NCBI GenBank assembly: GCA_023238725.1
Contig: CM041539.1
Coordinates: 24,702,104-24,766,103, forward strand
Length of the DNA: 64,000 nucleotides
Reading direction: 5' to 3'
Source of the DNA: Scortum barcoo
Taxonomy: Eukaryota > Chordata > Actinopteri > Centrarchiformes > Terapontidae
Below the pieces are notes generated by a model, which saw only the letters and a list, made by a program, of their open reading frames with translations, was not told where the DNA came from and did not search any database. Both the position numbers and the translations under genes were made by a program. This document shows, one piece after another, positions 44,019 through 57,129 of the stretch. Position 1 is the stretch's first letter, and each line of letters begins with the position of its first letter.

Positions 44019-45139
44019 GTTGGAGATTTTTCTGTGAGCTTTTTCCAGCCTGTGCCATAACGTGCACAGAGCCACTATTTGACCACTCAAGTTGTAATGA
44101 TGTTATGATACTTGTTGAACACGGGTTTCCTGCTTTTGACATAGTTCATTTCCATTTTTGGCATTAGCCGGGTGATTCAAATCAATGTTGCATGCCTATT
44201 GTTTGAAGACAGGATGAGACTGGGCAGAAGGACTACAGTGGCTGATGTTTGTCAGGGTCAAGTTGTGCAAGTATGTTGGTGGATAATTTGGACGGGGGTC
44301 ACCAAGATTCTGCAGTGATTACTGTAAGTTCAAAATTTTGTTGGTATCAACTTCAGACTTTGTTGATCTAAAATTATCTGAGGAATTTCAACACATAACA
44401 TACAATGATAGGATAAGAAACCAATCAGATTTTTCCAGAACTGACACGCATGTTTTTTGTGTATACCTACTCCAGAGGGGCAAAAATTCAAAAAGTTTAT
44501 ATCTTGTAATTGGATGCATGGATTTCACTTGTCACTCTACATTTTTCAAAATATGCAAAATCAGTTAACATCTGTATCTCCACAAGTCTTCATTCGAAGG
44601 CAGTCAAAATTGACACAGACTGTCTTTGGATACTCAGTATAAGTTAGTTTCAGATGGTGTTCAGATTGATCAAACAGTACATCCACTGTGATACTCAGTA
44701 TCTTCCTGTAATTTGTACAGTGTGCTCTATATTTTGTATTTATTCAATTTTTCAAACAAATTTTACCAAAATATTTGGCAGCACACCTGAAACCAGCAGA
44801 ATGGTGTGTGATTTTTATCATCAATATTTTGCTGGTTTTAAGTAAAAAAAACAAAAAAACACCAGTTTTACACACGTGATATCATTGCCTCGGGTTTAGA
44901 AGGTGTGTGAAAAGCTTGACACTCTGGTGGCACAGTAATTCACCCTCTCTGGGGATGCAAAGATCCAGAGTCTGAATCCCCAGTGTATTTTCAAGTGCTC
45001 ATTGTGGTCACATCAAATGCTGTAATCTGCTTGGATCCCATATGTGTCATAATATCGTGCTTGATTGTGAGCTGAGGAATGAGAGGGCTGTGTCCTTGTT
45101 GTCATCCAGGAAGGGATCTAAAATAAAAATTCCAGGACT
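44019..45139. other. Gene-free stretch
   Basis: No supported feature. A short passage at 44930-44990 (GGTGGCACAGTAATTCACCC ... GAGTCTGAATCCCC) resembles a degraded pol III head, but is too weak to call. Confidence 0.4.
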
Positions 45140-45375
45140 TATCACATTGAAATTGACCCTTTGTATTTTTGGGTCATTCAATTATACACTTGTGTGAAAT
45201 TTTGTAAGAATTAGCACATCAATTCTTGAGCCAAAAATGTGTGTTGTGAGGTCACACCGACCACCAAATTCTAATCAGTTCGTCTAAATGCAAAGTTGTG
45301 TCAAATTTGAAGAAATCCTTTTTAGGTGTTTAATGGTTTTCATGAGATTGGGACAAACATCCAATTTGATAACCC
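45140..45375 (+). repeat. Unclassified common-style fish repeat
   Basis: Contains GAGGTCACACCGACCACCAA, ATTCTAATCAGTTCGTCTAA and GTCAAATTTGAAGAAATCCT, a word order I recognise as a frequent fish interspersed repeat whose class I cannot name with certainty. Edges uncertain. Confidence 0.45.
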
Positions 45376-47319
45376 TTTTCTTTCTTCTTGTTTTGTGGCA
45401 AGACTATTTCCAAATAATTTTCACATTCATGTAGAACAAAATGAACATAAATAATTCATAAATAAGTTAAATGTTTTCATCACCCTAGAAAGGGCTGTCC
45501 CAGCCCCTGCTTTCCTCCCCTGATTAAACTGAGTAAATGATGACATTATGCTGAGTAAAAATAGTATCTTTCTAAAATAAAGTGAGAGAGAGCAAAAGAG
45601 AGAGCACAGAGTCAGACACAGTGTTTTATGGCCTCTCTGACAGGGCTCACAAAAGAGGGAATCGCTATGAGAAAAAACAGAAGCACCCTTTATCCAGTAA
45701 TGCTACTTACAGAGAGCTTTCTGAGGAACTGAACATGCGTAATACATATTATCTCTCTCATTTATCAAAAAAGAGCTGGTGAAATGACAAGAGCCGGGCC
45801 TCCAAACATTCCCAGAAGGAAAAGAAATGTCTCACAGGAAGAAGTTTTTTTTAATTAAACTGAACGCTTGGAAAACAGTTTGCATCTCATAGTAGCCATC
45901 AAATTTTGACAGCTTGTCAAGAGCTCAAATGAAAACATCCAGTGTATTATAAAATCAGTCAGTCATTTTAAATGCTTTTAGAGCTAAAAACATAGATGTG
46001 CATAGTAACGCTTGGCTGTATGATCACTGGATATGTATTCTGCATGACTTCATTGGGACCTGCCAACACTGCAGTCAAACACCATCAGAACAGGCTCTTC
46101 TATCCCTTAGAAAATTTAGAAAGATATCAGTGGCAAGGGGTTGAATTGAAAAATAAAATAAGATTTTTGAAAATGTATACAAATTGCTCTATTATATCTT
46201 TCTTTTTAGATAAAGCTATAAGTTACTGTAGTCTTGTTTGGTCAACATGGCATGCATTTCATACATACCAGCACTAATGGCTGTGACATGAACTCCACCA
46301 ACTCTTTACTTTATCTCTTTCAGCTGGTTTTGTTGTCATGTCATATCACTAACTCTCATGTCCTACCAACTAAATCCCCTCACCTTAAAAGATGACACTG
46401 GTAAAACACACAATGTAGTCAACCGAAATATCTAATATACAGAGATGTGTGTGCACATGCATCTGAGAATGCAAGAATGTAAAGACAGACAATATGGTGG
46501 AATTGGAGATGTCTGCCAGGATATGTGTGGTTAAGATCGACAAAGAAATCAAAGATAGTTGTGGGAACGTATGTTTTTAAGAGGGACAAAAGACAATGGT
46601 TGCACTTAAACCATATGCTGGCCAAGTGTGTGTTTAAGGCCAATCCCTAATGACTGTGCCCAGGTTTTATATGGGATAATGGCATCAGGTTAGCAAAGAA
46701 GATATTTTATGTTTATGTAAGACCAAGTGGTTACTTGATGCAACTTCTATAGTACATACAAGAAGCAGACCTAGGATCAACTTAGTGGTGTGGCCAATAA
46801 ATAACATATTTTTGTTGGTGTGTTGCTTAGCTAAGCTGGTAAATCCATTCAGTGAGCCAGGCTGAGGAGAACTGAGGTTACCGAAGTACAAGCAGTCCTT
46901 GTTGTGCAATGTTCCAAAACAGGCTGGAGGAAAACTAGTCACTCCTTTTGTAGCCCTGACAGAGGTAGCAGCTCTGTGCTAACCTGCTGTTGCTTGTCAG
47001 TTAGCTAGCAGACTCTGTGTAGTAGCTGCTGGTGCTAACTAAATTTGTTTATTCTGCAATAACAGTCTTCGCTAGCTAACAAGGGCATGTCAGGTAATCA
47101 CACTTAAACACTTACCTTAAACCTTATCCATGCACCTACACATAGTCTGTGCTTCAGGAACTATTCCTGAATAATGTTCATTGCTCTTTCCTGTTATCTT
47201 CCTAGCCTGCCTGTCCTCTCTGAGTTTCCCAAATGAGTCCCAAATGGATACTTGGACCTGAGTAAGAATTCAAGTAAGCCTGGGCTATCTCACTTTCACC
47301 TCACCTCACCTTTCATCCT
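45376..47319. other. Gene-free stretch
   Basis: Short purine-rich GA tract near 45583-45604. Otherwise nothing recognised. The 93-codon frame at 45996-46277 lacks a recognisable domain. Confidence 0.5.
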
Positions 47320-47465
47320 CACAATTTTGCCGTTGACCTCCTCCCAGACATGGCTCCTAGGGGATGATCTCCTATGAGCATAAAAGATACAATCCTTTCC
47401 AAGCTTGATCTCAGGATTGCCTACCACCTTGTACATATCAAGGACGGGGATGAGTGGATAATGGC
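47320..47465 (+). pseudogene. Ty3/gypsy reverse transcriptase fragment
   Basis: TTTGCCGTTGACCTCCTCCC reads FAVDLLPDMAPRG, the block before RT (usually AIDLLPG-TPPRG). After a deletion and frame change, TCCAAGCTTGATCTCAGGAT reads SKLDLRIAYHLVHIKDGDEW, the RT palm block with the first catalytic Asp in LDL, followed by AFNNP. The YVDD block is absent. Confidence 0.8.
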
Positions 47466-47944
47466 CTTTAATAATCCTTCCAGTATTTAGTCATGCAAGT
47501 AGGTATGCAGGAGAGCAGGCAGATTTGAGGCTATCTTGAGGTGTACTGGGAAAACAACTAAGTAGTGAAAATGTGGAATGAACACAAGGAGTAGCTCTCA
47601 GGACTGGGTGGAGAACTGGTGTTGAAATACTGCAAGCCTGATGAGCTGATAGGTGGCAAGGGTGCAGGTGATTAGGAGTCTGGAGCAGGGCAAATAAGGA
47701 CAGGGAGCATCATGCCCACACCACACCCAAGAGAGACAGACAGGGCAGCACTGGAAAGACAAGGGAATTGGAAACGCAAAAAATGATAGAGAATCTGCTG
47801 GGGCACAGCCACTGAGGTGACATTCTAATGGTTTTCAAGATGGCTCTAAGAACATCAGGCCTGACATTCTGTCTTGCCATTTCCAGCTGAAAAGCTGTCT
47901 CTCTTGTGTGCATCATAAGCATAATAAACAAGGACAAGATAAAA
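47466..47944. other. Unassigned, possibly inverted LTR matter
   Basis: Read on the minus strand, 47640-47760 is pyrimidine-rich with CTAATCACCTGCACC, a style seen in gypsy LTRs. No termini were found, so this is a weak suggestion only. Confidence 0.3.
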
Positions 47945-48900
47945 TTCTCCTTTGCAGAGCATCCTGCTCCAAGTACCTGCTCCTCAACACCACCAAGACC
48001 AGGGAGATGGTGGTGGACTTTAGGAGACCCAGGCCGCACCCAGAGCCGGTCATCATCAAAGGGGACTGTGTGGAGGTGGTACACACCTACAAATACCTGG
48101 GAGGTGGATGATAAACTGGACTGGACTACCAACACAGACGCTCTGTGCAGGAAACGACAGAGCCGCCTGTACTTCCTCAGAAGGCTGGCGTCCTTCAACA
48201 TCTGCAAAGAAGCTGCTACAAGATCTTCTACCAGTCTGTGGTAGCGAGCGCCCTCCTGTACGCAGTAGTGTGCTGGGGGGACAGCTTAAAGAAGAAGGAC
48301 GCAGTGCAGCGCCTGGACAAACTGTTGAGGGAAGGCAGGCTCTGTCGTTGGCACAGAGCTGGACAGCCTGACATCTGTGGCAGAGCGACGGACGCTGAAC
48401 AGGCTCCTGTCCATCATAGACAATCCAAGTCATCCACTGCACAGCACCATCTCCAGGCAGAGGAGCAGCTTCAGTGACAGACTGTTGTCACTGTCCTGCT
48501 CCACGGACAGACTGAGGAGATCGTTCCTCCCCCACGCCATACGGCTCTTCAACACCTCTCGGGGAGAGCGATAAAACAAACACAGAGCTCCGGACTTACA
48601 CTACACATTCACACTTTCACACCACGCACCTTGGACACACGCACTTTATCACACACACACACACATCTATATGTGGACTCAAGTGTGTACAAACCGACTG
48701 TTGCACAACTGTATGTCACATACTGCCATTTTGCACAACTGCACCTTTGAACCAGAACTGCCAGATGCTTTATTTCATATTTTTTAATTTTATATTGTTA
48801 TTTTTATATTGTATTTTTACCTTCTATTTTATTATAGTTTCTTTTTGCATTTTTACTGTATTTACTTGCATGCCCTTATGTTTCCACCTTTCAAGCTGCT
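47945..48900 (+). mobile_element. LINE 3' fragment (jockey superfamily, CR1/Rex1-like)
   Basis: The C-terminal ORF2 region is spread over several frames: LLLNTTKTREMVVDFRRPRP, VVHTYKYLG, then VDDKLDWTTNTDALC, QSRLYFLRRLASFNIC, IFYQSVVASALLYAVVCWG, then VAERRTLNRLLSIIDNPSHP and LRRSFLPHAIRLFNTS with stop at about 48574. A 3' UTR with TTGCACAACTG words follows. At least three frameshifts. RT core and endonuclease are missing (5' truncation, usual for LINEs). Related to, but distinct from, the 2.5 kb LINE. 3' edge uncertain. Confidence 0.87.
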
Positions 48901-49599
48901 GGAACTGGATCTATCTAATGATCCCTTGTTTGTCGCTGTCATTCTTCACTGAGATCCTTCAGTAGGGTCACTCTTTCTACCTGGCTTGCCACTCTGTGGT
49001 GAGACGCATCTTGATATTGCTGTGACAGCAATATCCTGCACAGAAGCAAGCAGCCTCTTGCTCATACCAATCCTTTGTTAACTAACTGGAATAATAGAAT
49101 TTATAGTAACAAACTGTGAGCAGGCCGTGAGGGAACCTTTAAGCTGTTAAGCTAAGTCATATCCTTGAGGTTAAACAGAAATTAGTCTTTGCCTTGGCTG
49201 AATAAATTTAGAGTCAGATTTAAATTTCAAGTCAGAATTCTGAAATGTAATCTTCCATAGACTAGAGATGAAACCTTGAACAATCTTTAAAATCAGGTTT
49301 AGCTTCTGACAGAATGACACATTCAGTTGGATAAAATCAGGCTTATCAGACTGCACCCAGTGTTCTTTGATAAACAATGTCAACAGGGTCATCAATAAGG
49401 GCTTGTACTATGTGAGTACCAAAATGATTTATTATTTAGTCAGATACACTAAATGCTGTCATGGGAGAGATGCAGAACAAGTTGCTGCAAAGCTGTCTCA
49501 GAGAATGGAAAAAGTTGCAACATGGCTTAAGTTTTCCAAGATATCCACCTCTGAGAAGTTTTGTACAACTTTGCTGGACATTTTTGGCAGGGGTAATGG
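48901..49599. other. Gene-free stretch
   Basis: No supported feature. Confidence 0.5.
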
Positions 49600-49765
49600 A
49601 GCTTGGAGGAAGAGCCACAGATGAGGGATCCCTCTCCCTGGAATGGACAGACATGCAATATGTACAGAGAACATCAACATCAACAATCATATAGAGAATT
49701 ATACATCCTCAGTTCATGGGTTTAGTCCATGTATCACAAGTAATGGAAGATATATAAGCGTTGCA
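49600..49765 (-). mobile_element. L2 LINE 3' UTR fragment, inverted
   Basis: On the minus strand it reads CATGGACTAAACCCATGAAC, ATATGATTGTTGATG, GATGTTCTCTGTACAT, then CAGGGAGAGGGATCCCTCAT and CTGTGGCTCTTCCTC, in the same order as 20950-21110 of the plus-strand L2. No coding part is left. Confidence 0.85.
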
Positions 49766-52700
49766 CAATGCAGGACATCTACATTTACTCAGAACCAAGT
49801 TGTCAAGCTTAAAAAAGGGTTCACTTAATTTGTTAACTTCAACATATAGTTGGTAGCATATTTGAGTCATGGACATTAAAGTGTCCTAGAAAGCTAAACA
49901 ATAGAACTGTAACACTGCCTTATCCCTGATAATGAAGATACTGAAGTCACCACATGTCAGAGTCATCCAGCCTGAGCCCAACCTGCAGTCTGCCTGGCTC
50001 ACCCATGGACTGAAAACAACCAGTGCCGCTAGATGACAGACCCTGGAGGTGTACGCTAATACATACTATCATCCAGTTTGTTCATTCAGTGGCAAGCAGT
50101 AATAACTGTTCAAGTATAAAATCTCATTTCAAACACAGAGTAGCTGTAATATTTCTTGAAAACTGAATGGATCAATTAGATATGTTGCCATACAATTTGG
50201 CAGATTTTTTAAATAATGTTTTCTTTTACTTATTGAGTTAATTGTTAAGACCACCTTAAATCACAGAGGAAAAATAGAGGGCAATTCTCCACAGACCCTA
50301 AAACCACCCCTCATCCTAAAATTGTGGGCTTAGAAGTTGACAAAGTTTAGAAAACAATTCTCACAGTCCACTTACTCTCCCTTTCCAGAGCTTTTGTCTG
50401 TATTACAGTTTTCAAGAACATTTACCCCAAATTCTATATTCTGAGGTGGTACAAGAAAAAAAATTAAACAGGTAGTGACTGATTCCAAGAAAACTGAAAA
50501 AAAATGCCAGATGTGCATAGCAGAGAACAAGAGACAAACAAACAAAACAAAATCCAGTGCTAAATAAATAAGTTGGTATCTTATATACTGATGCATTAAT
50601 ATCAGGGTGAGGACATGATGACATCACGCCTGATCATGGGGAATGGGTAAGGTCATGATAGAAGATTTATTACAGAAATATGTCTAGCAAGAAGCAAAGT
50701 GCCATGTTTACCATAGTAATCAGCAGCATACCAAATATCAAATAGCAATTAGCAGAAAGCACTGAACATGAAAGCACAACCAGAAGAACAAGAAGATCAT
50801 AACTTACTTACCAGAGGGCCATGAACATAGCAGCAATAACCGGAAGCAGCCCTATGTAGCAGTTACCAGAGTGTTAAGAGAATCTAGCCATTAGCATTGC
50901 ACAAATGCTTGAAAATGAGGACACTACCAGAAAGGCAGAAAATGACAGAAAGTGTCCTATCCAACAGCTCTGACCATAACCTTACTTTCACCAACATGTG
51001 AAAGTTAGCAGATACAATGAGATGTAGCAATAGCAGAATGCAATAGTATCTAGCTATGGCAATGCGATATATCTCAATGGCAGAAGCTATGGAAATGTAG
51101 CAGAAGCAGTGACTTGTAGAAAATACCAGGAATGTAGCCAGACTTGCCAATGCCCAGAAGACTGAATTAGGGACCTCGGCCTGCAATGAATGCAGAGTCA
51201 TATATTGGCAGCAAGAGTCTGAAAGGTTAATGACAATGGCATTCTTCTCTTGGCTTCATAAGAGAAAGATAAGGAAGATGAAAGGGTGATTCACGTGTAT
51301 ACAGTGTGGATACATAAAGAAACACAAAGAACACACATGTACATAAGAAATTAAATTTGGAACAACTTTTCATATGGACAAAGAGGTCCCCTGCTGAAGT
51401 ACATTGCTTCCCTTTGTCCTTTTTATCAAAACCAGACCCATAGCAGAAGAACTCAAAATGTTGTGGTTCACTCAGTGGCGAAGATATACTTTATTTAATG
51501 TCCATTACAAGGCACCGCAGCTCTGATAAGTCAGTGTGCTCAGAAAACAGACAAAGCTAATAAGATTGCTTAATGTTAATGTCATTCTTAGGACACACAC
51601 TGCATGCAGTGAGCGCAGCCTCTAGAGTGAATCTTGAGTCTTGTGTCAGCAGCAGAGGGGTGCAGGCTTTCAGACTCACATTGTGTACACAGTCCCACAT
51701 TTCAAACAGTGGCTCACAGAAAGAATTTCTTGTGAAAACACAAGGGTTTTGGAGAAAGAAACTGCCGGATGTTCCACAAGTGTCTACCTGAAGCCAGAAG
51801 CTGTGTGTGTCAGATCTAAAACTGGACTGTCTCAACAGTAGTTTACATGAATGAATGAATTATCCACTAAATACATTGCTTCAGGACTCAGTTAACCTAC
51901 AGTCTTTCCTACCGTTTATATTCTGCTATTGAAGCTCCATGTTGTCCTGTGCCTAAAATCTACCTGAAAAAGGGAAAAAGTTGCCCAAAAAGATGTATCT
52001 GACTGCTGATTACTCCCCATCATTTTAAAATAATTTACCTCCATAAAGAGTAATATACTTGAGCTTCAAAATATATCCTTAATGCTCTGGAACAACTGCA
52101 TTACAACAGTGAATGGATGAGCACATTTCTCAGCCACAGTGGCCTGTTTAATATATGAGTAATTAGTGATCTCAGCAATGTTTGACAAGAATAATGTAGT
52201 GCAACTCCATGCAAGAACAGTCTCCACATAGCTGAATAAAATGTGGATTACATTTGCTGTGCTTATACCCATGCATTTCTAACACTTAAGGTAGATGTTT
52301 ACATTTACTGTACTACTGTACTGGCTAACTTATATCAGAAAGCCAAGTGTAAATACAACCAAGAAGCATTAAAGATGGACTGAAAACCGACTGCTCAAAC
52401 TACCTTGGTGGTAGCCTGTGTGAGGCACCTGCAGACTTCAGTCTTATTCAGCTATATTGAGGCAGCACTAATTTGAAGGTATAAGGATGAGAGTCAGCAT
52501 GAAGATGCTAAAAATATCTTGTCTCTAATGTGCCATATGAGACATGCTTTTAGTTTATTCCTATCGATACATTGTTGGCAAACAAATGTAAATGGCTTTA
52601 CTTGAGTTGCTCCAAACTGCTTAAATGTTCAAACTATTCATATTTTGGTGTTTTTTGTCATCATGAATAAACTGGTATATTACCCTCTGATTTTGAGTGG

Positions 52701-53764
52701 AGCCTACTATGATTTTAATGTAGCCTGGGAAAACCAAGACAGGTTGCAAGAAAATGTGTGATCTGAACAATGGAGAAACTGTCTAGCAAGTTTAACAATA
52801 GTCTCTATATCTCCGAATTTATCCATATGTGAGACACTTGAAATGACAAGTGAAACTGGGGCCAGATAACTGTAACCTTAGACTCTTGAAATTTTTAATT
52901 CCTCAATTCTGTTTAACTTTCCTGCAGCTTCAAAGTTAGAAAAACATTTTTTCTACATTCTGTAATACTTGCACATACAAAGCAGCTCTGATTTGGCCTG
53001 TGCTTTACTGTTAGATATTCCACACCTCAGACAGAACATTCTCAACAGTGTTCTTAATTAATCCTCATAGCTTGATCGCTACTAGTATGTAGGCAGTGGC
53101 TTCTTTTGTCAGATTAGTAATTTCAAGCTTCACAAAAATAGCACCAACTTTACATTCACATTAGTAAAGACTTCTCAATTCTCCTTAAAAAGAGATATAT
53201 TGAGATAAAATAGCCCACCTCTTATGTCTTGATGTGTCCACATGTGTTATTGTCCCTGTACTTCATGAAATTTACACGCTTAAACCGACTGAAATATTTA
53301 AACACCCAAAAAAACAGAAAATACCCAGCAATGCTCTTCCACATGGTGTTTGTAGTAAATTGACGCTGTGGTGGGTCAGTGGGGTTTAACTCTAACCTAC
53401 CGGTTTATGTGAGAAACCAAGGTGGGAAAATATCTTCAGCCCCATGGAGCAGCCTTTCATTAAACTGGGAGCCACAAGTTGAATCTCAGCAGCCCCTCCT
53501 CCTCCCTGCTCACTGTGGAGCTGTTACACCAAGAAGAGTTGGCCAGCTGCCCACCAAAGATATCCAATACAAAGGACTACTGATTCAAACTTCTTTTCCT
53601 GTTTAGACAAGGGCCTAAGGTATGCAACACGGGTCCCGGGACCAAATGCATCATGGTGAGCGCCCTGGCTGGCTGCAAACGAATCTACTGTACAATATAT
53701 AGGGTAGAGTATATGAGTGAAATGGGGTGCATTGTCAAAAAGAACTCTTTCTCTCTCCTCACTG
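49766..53764. other. Long gene-free stretch
   Basis: About 4 kb of AT-rich sequence with no supported gene or known repeat. Antisense frames at 51557-51835 and 51573-51841 overlap on opposite strands and are treated as chance. A weakly SINE-like passage at 53350-53420 is too diverged to call. Confidence 0.5.
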
Positions 53765-53865
53765 TCTCTTATGTGCCCTTAAGAACTTAAGAATTATCAG
53801 AGACGGGGAAGATATGTCTTCTCTGTCTCTGATAATTCTTAAGTCCCTCTAAGCAGCATAAGAGA
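53765..53865. repeat. Long-stem hairpin, about 101 nt
   Basis: The core arms 53786-53812 and 53817-53843 pair at 25 of 27 positions around a TATG loop. Pairing resumes outward, with TCTCTTATG at 53765-53773 matching CATAAGAGA at 53857-53865, leaving an imperfect outer stem. Stem length and small loop resemble a miRNA precursor or a foldback MITE. No expression evidence is available from sequence alone. Confidence 0.85.
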
Positions 53866-56800
53866 AAGAACCGTTGTGTTTGAAATTCATGTGCACACAA
53901 ATATACCTTTCTTTGTCACTTGAAATAAGCTTCATGGATGTTTTGTGGTGGAAATCCTCCAAATGTTAATGTTTCACCTGTAATAGCCCTGCACTGTCAA
54001 ACATTTTACAGAAGTTATGTAGAAACAAGTGCCTGTACTGGGAAAACAGATATAATGAAATTAAGGTACAGCAATATTTCTGGCAGTTGATGGCCAGACA
54101 GTACATGTAATCAACACATAAACTACAAAGTCAAGATTTCAGGTTTCTTATGCCTTCAACACAAAGCAGTCCTCACTCTTCAGCCATCCTTCATCCATCC
54201 TTATTCAGCACTGCTTACATTAAAAAGTCATTGAACGCTGCAGCTGATCAAACTGATCTGAAACCACATCACAACTACAGTTTTATTCTGACATGGACAG
54301 AACCAACTCGAGTATATCTAAGGTTTTCGATTTTATGCTTTCTGAAATATCATCTATTTGGAAAGAATGGATCTGTGCTATATGTGTAGGTTTATTAACA
54401 AAAGAACCCTAACTGTCTGCATTCACTGGAAAAAATTATCTTCATAATCTAATTATTACCCCCTTTTAGTCTGTATCATGGATCAGTCACATGTAAGGCT
54501 GAAATATCATCAGGTAGAAAGTACTTTGATAAGTGTTAGATTTTAAATGTAATGTCTTGTTTGTAGGTGTGTTTGAGAGACCCAAAGATGAGGCAAGAGT
54601 CCAAGGTTCAAAATGCAGAACAGTTTTAATTTCTTTGATTTTCTTCTTCATTTGTGTCTGCATGCAACATAACCGTAACGTAGCACAGAATTTGTTTGCA
54701 AACAGAAATTAGATATGAGAAGACACACACAATATGACTTGAAGAAAAGAACAAGCATATATATATATGCCCCAAATTTAATCATGTTATCATAAATGGG
54801 AACTTCCTGACTATATAATATATATTTACATAATTTCCAATTTCCCTAAAACATTTCTTCAAATTTTAGCACATTTTTATCATAACCTGACGATTCTTAT
54901 TAAAGGAACTGAATTTACAAACAGAATACCATTAAATGCAGATTTGCTTTACACAAAATGCTTTACACTGTTTGAGTAAAAGATCCACATTTTAATTTGA
55001 CATTAGTGTGACAGTGGGTGACTGCCTCACATCTATGCCCAAAATCTTGTCTACTGTGCCCTGTCTGCACTGTTTTGTCATACTGTACACTGTACTGCCA
55101 TATCTGAACATCACAATACATCCTGCATTAGCATTGAATGGACATGATTTATATAAGTGAAGGATATTTTTAGGAGCCAGGGTTGAAAGCAAATTACACA
55201 GAACTCCAGCAATGCATTAATTCTCTACATATCCATCTCTGGATCAACAGACCTTATCAGACCTTAACAGACATTATCGACATCCTAGAATTAGGCTAAG
55301 TGGTTTGTAAGGCAAAAAACAAGCAGCAATGGAGGTATAAAGTGAGCAAGAAGAAGACTGAGAGAAGTCTCTGTTGAATTTCTCAAAAAACCGTGGTGAC
55401 ATATTAAACAGACCCCTTTTTGTCTCATCCATACATCAGTTAGAACATTTTTAATTCCATAAATAAATCATAAATCTTCATCTTCAAGCATCCAAAAATT
55501 TAGTTGTCGTCATTATGACACCAGTGATGCTATCTGCAGTGAAATCAGGTGGGTGTGCTTTTTCAATTGGCTTCTCTCAACAGTACATTCCATTGCAGCG
55601 AAACAGCTTAACCACAATACAACTTCTGTTCTTAAGATGAAACAAAGGAGGTTTGTGCTGTCTGTCTGTCAGGGAGGCTGCACCGCCACAGGCAAATACT
55701 CCACATGGCTGACGCACTGTTATTGTTTATACAAGCATATACAAAATAGCTGCAGATATGAAAAGTGTCTCGAAGGGGAAATCTGTTGCAGCACAATGCT
55801 AATGTCAAAATATATATTAAATATTAACGATAGAGCAATGGCAAATGTAAAATGTATAGCCTTTTAGATTTAAAATGTGCCGTAAGTTTACCTGTTCAAG
55901 CCATTTTCGTAGATTGTAGATTTTTAAAGGTCACAGCTAGCTGAGGTAAATGCCAACACCTGAATCTCTGTTGATGGGAGTGTCAGAACACTTCAGTGTG
56001 GACTTGAATGCACTTGCTTGCGATGCTGAGGTGTCCTGATGACACTCAAAAACAGGAGGAGGAGGGAAACGTATTTGAACTCTTTATTTTCCCAGAAGAA
56101 AGTAGCAAAGTATGTGCGAATTATGCACCACATTTGTTCCAGTGTTCAAATTCACCATGGGAACTGCATTATGCCATCTGCCTCTGCTATCATAATCTAT
56201 ATCCTGTCCACAGTAACCAATTTAAGTGCTGTCTAATTTATTGCTCCCTGTCAGCAGTACAGTGCTTTTCCAAACTACTAAATATGCCTATTTCAAATAG
56301 ACTCATATTAATGTTTCCTGATCTGCCACTCTTGGCATTAAAAGTGCCCTGTGGAATGCACCCATATTTCTATCCCAAACTCACCATGTGCATCCCTGAG
56401 GCCTAACCAACATGATGACTGCATTTCCTTTCTCAGAAAACATTCACAACGCATTTTTTTTCTGCCTTTTCAGGCACAATGTTAAGCTTCCTCATGCATC
56501 GCCACTGGCCATTAATCAGTTGAATATCCTATTACCACTGGCAGGAAAGTGTATGGGGACATGTGCATGCGTATGTGCACATAATAAGAAGAAAAGAATG
56601 ACCTGTTCATAAAAACATGGCTCTTTAACACTACAAGCAATCCAAAATTCCACAAAGTAGGTCAGGTCAGGTTTAGGTACTAAAATAATGCTATACTAAT
56701 ACTATAAATAATATGATAGTTATTGTTTAAAATGTTGTTAAAACAGTGGTAAGTGTTTTAACTGTTCTAAAGAAGAAAAACATACATTTCAGTTGGGGGA

Positions 56801-57029
56801 ACTTTAAGAATGACAAATAACAATTTGACGATAAAATGTATTCATAATCAAAAGTTATTATGAGAAAATTGGTTCTTTTCAAATAGGTGTGCATGGATGA
56901 AATGTGGCACGATGAAAAAACAGTTTGTAGGGTGGTAATTACATCCATGCAAATAATCTCTCAAATCACAAATTTTACGTACATTAGTGACATAGTAAAT
57001 AATGGGTCAGTTCGACGTACACTGCCTAT
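53866..57029. other. Long gene-free stretch
   Basis: About 3.2 kb. The frame 56008-56406 (132 codons) has no recognisable domain. Small AT runs near 54757-54770. Nothing supported. Confidence 0.5.
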
Positions 57030-57126
57030 TAGGAATGTCCTGATACATTTTTTTTTGCCCCAGTCCCGATATGAGTGGTTTAATATTGAGTGTCTGTTAA
57101 AACTGAGTCCCAATCCTATGCTTCTA
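57030..57126 (+). repeat. Possible DNA-element fragment (AGGAATGTCCTGATAC type)
   Basis: TATTAGGAATGTCCTGATAC then TTTTTTTTTGCCCCAGTCCC and GATATGAGTGG. This is a phrase style I associate with a fish hAT-like element. No ends found. Weak call. Confidence 0.35.
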
Positions 57127-57129
57127 TTT

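Noticed and set aside
44930..44990. tRNA-like or SINE head
   Set aside because: Only loosely resembles A and B boxes; no body or tail of a known SINE follows.
53350..53606. Possible SINE or short gene
   Set aside because: A weak GTGGGTCAGTGG-like start and an open frame of 75 codons, but no B box, tail or protein match.
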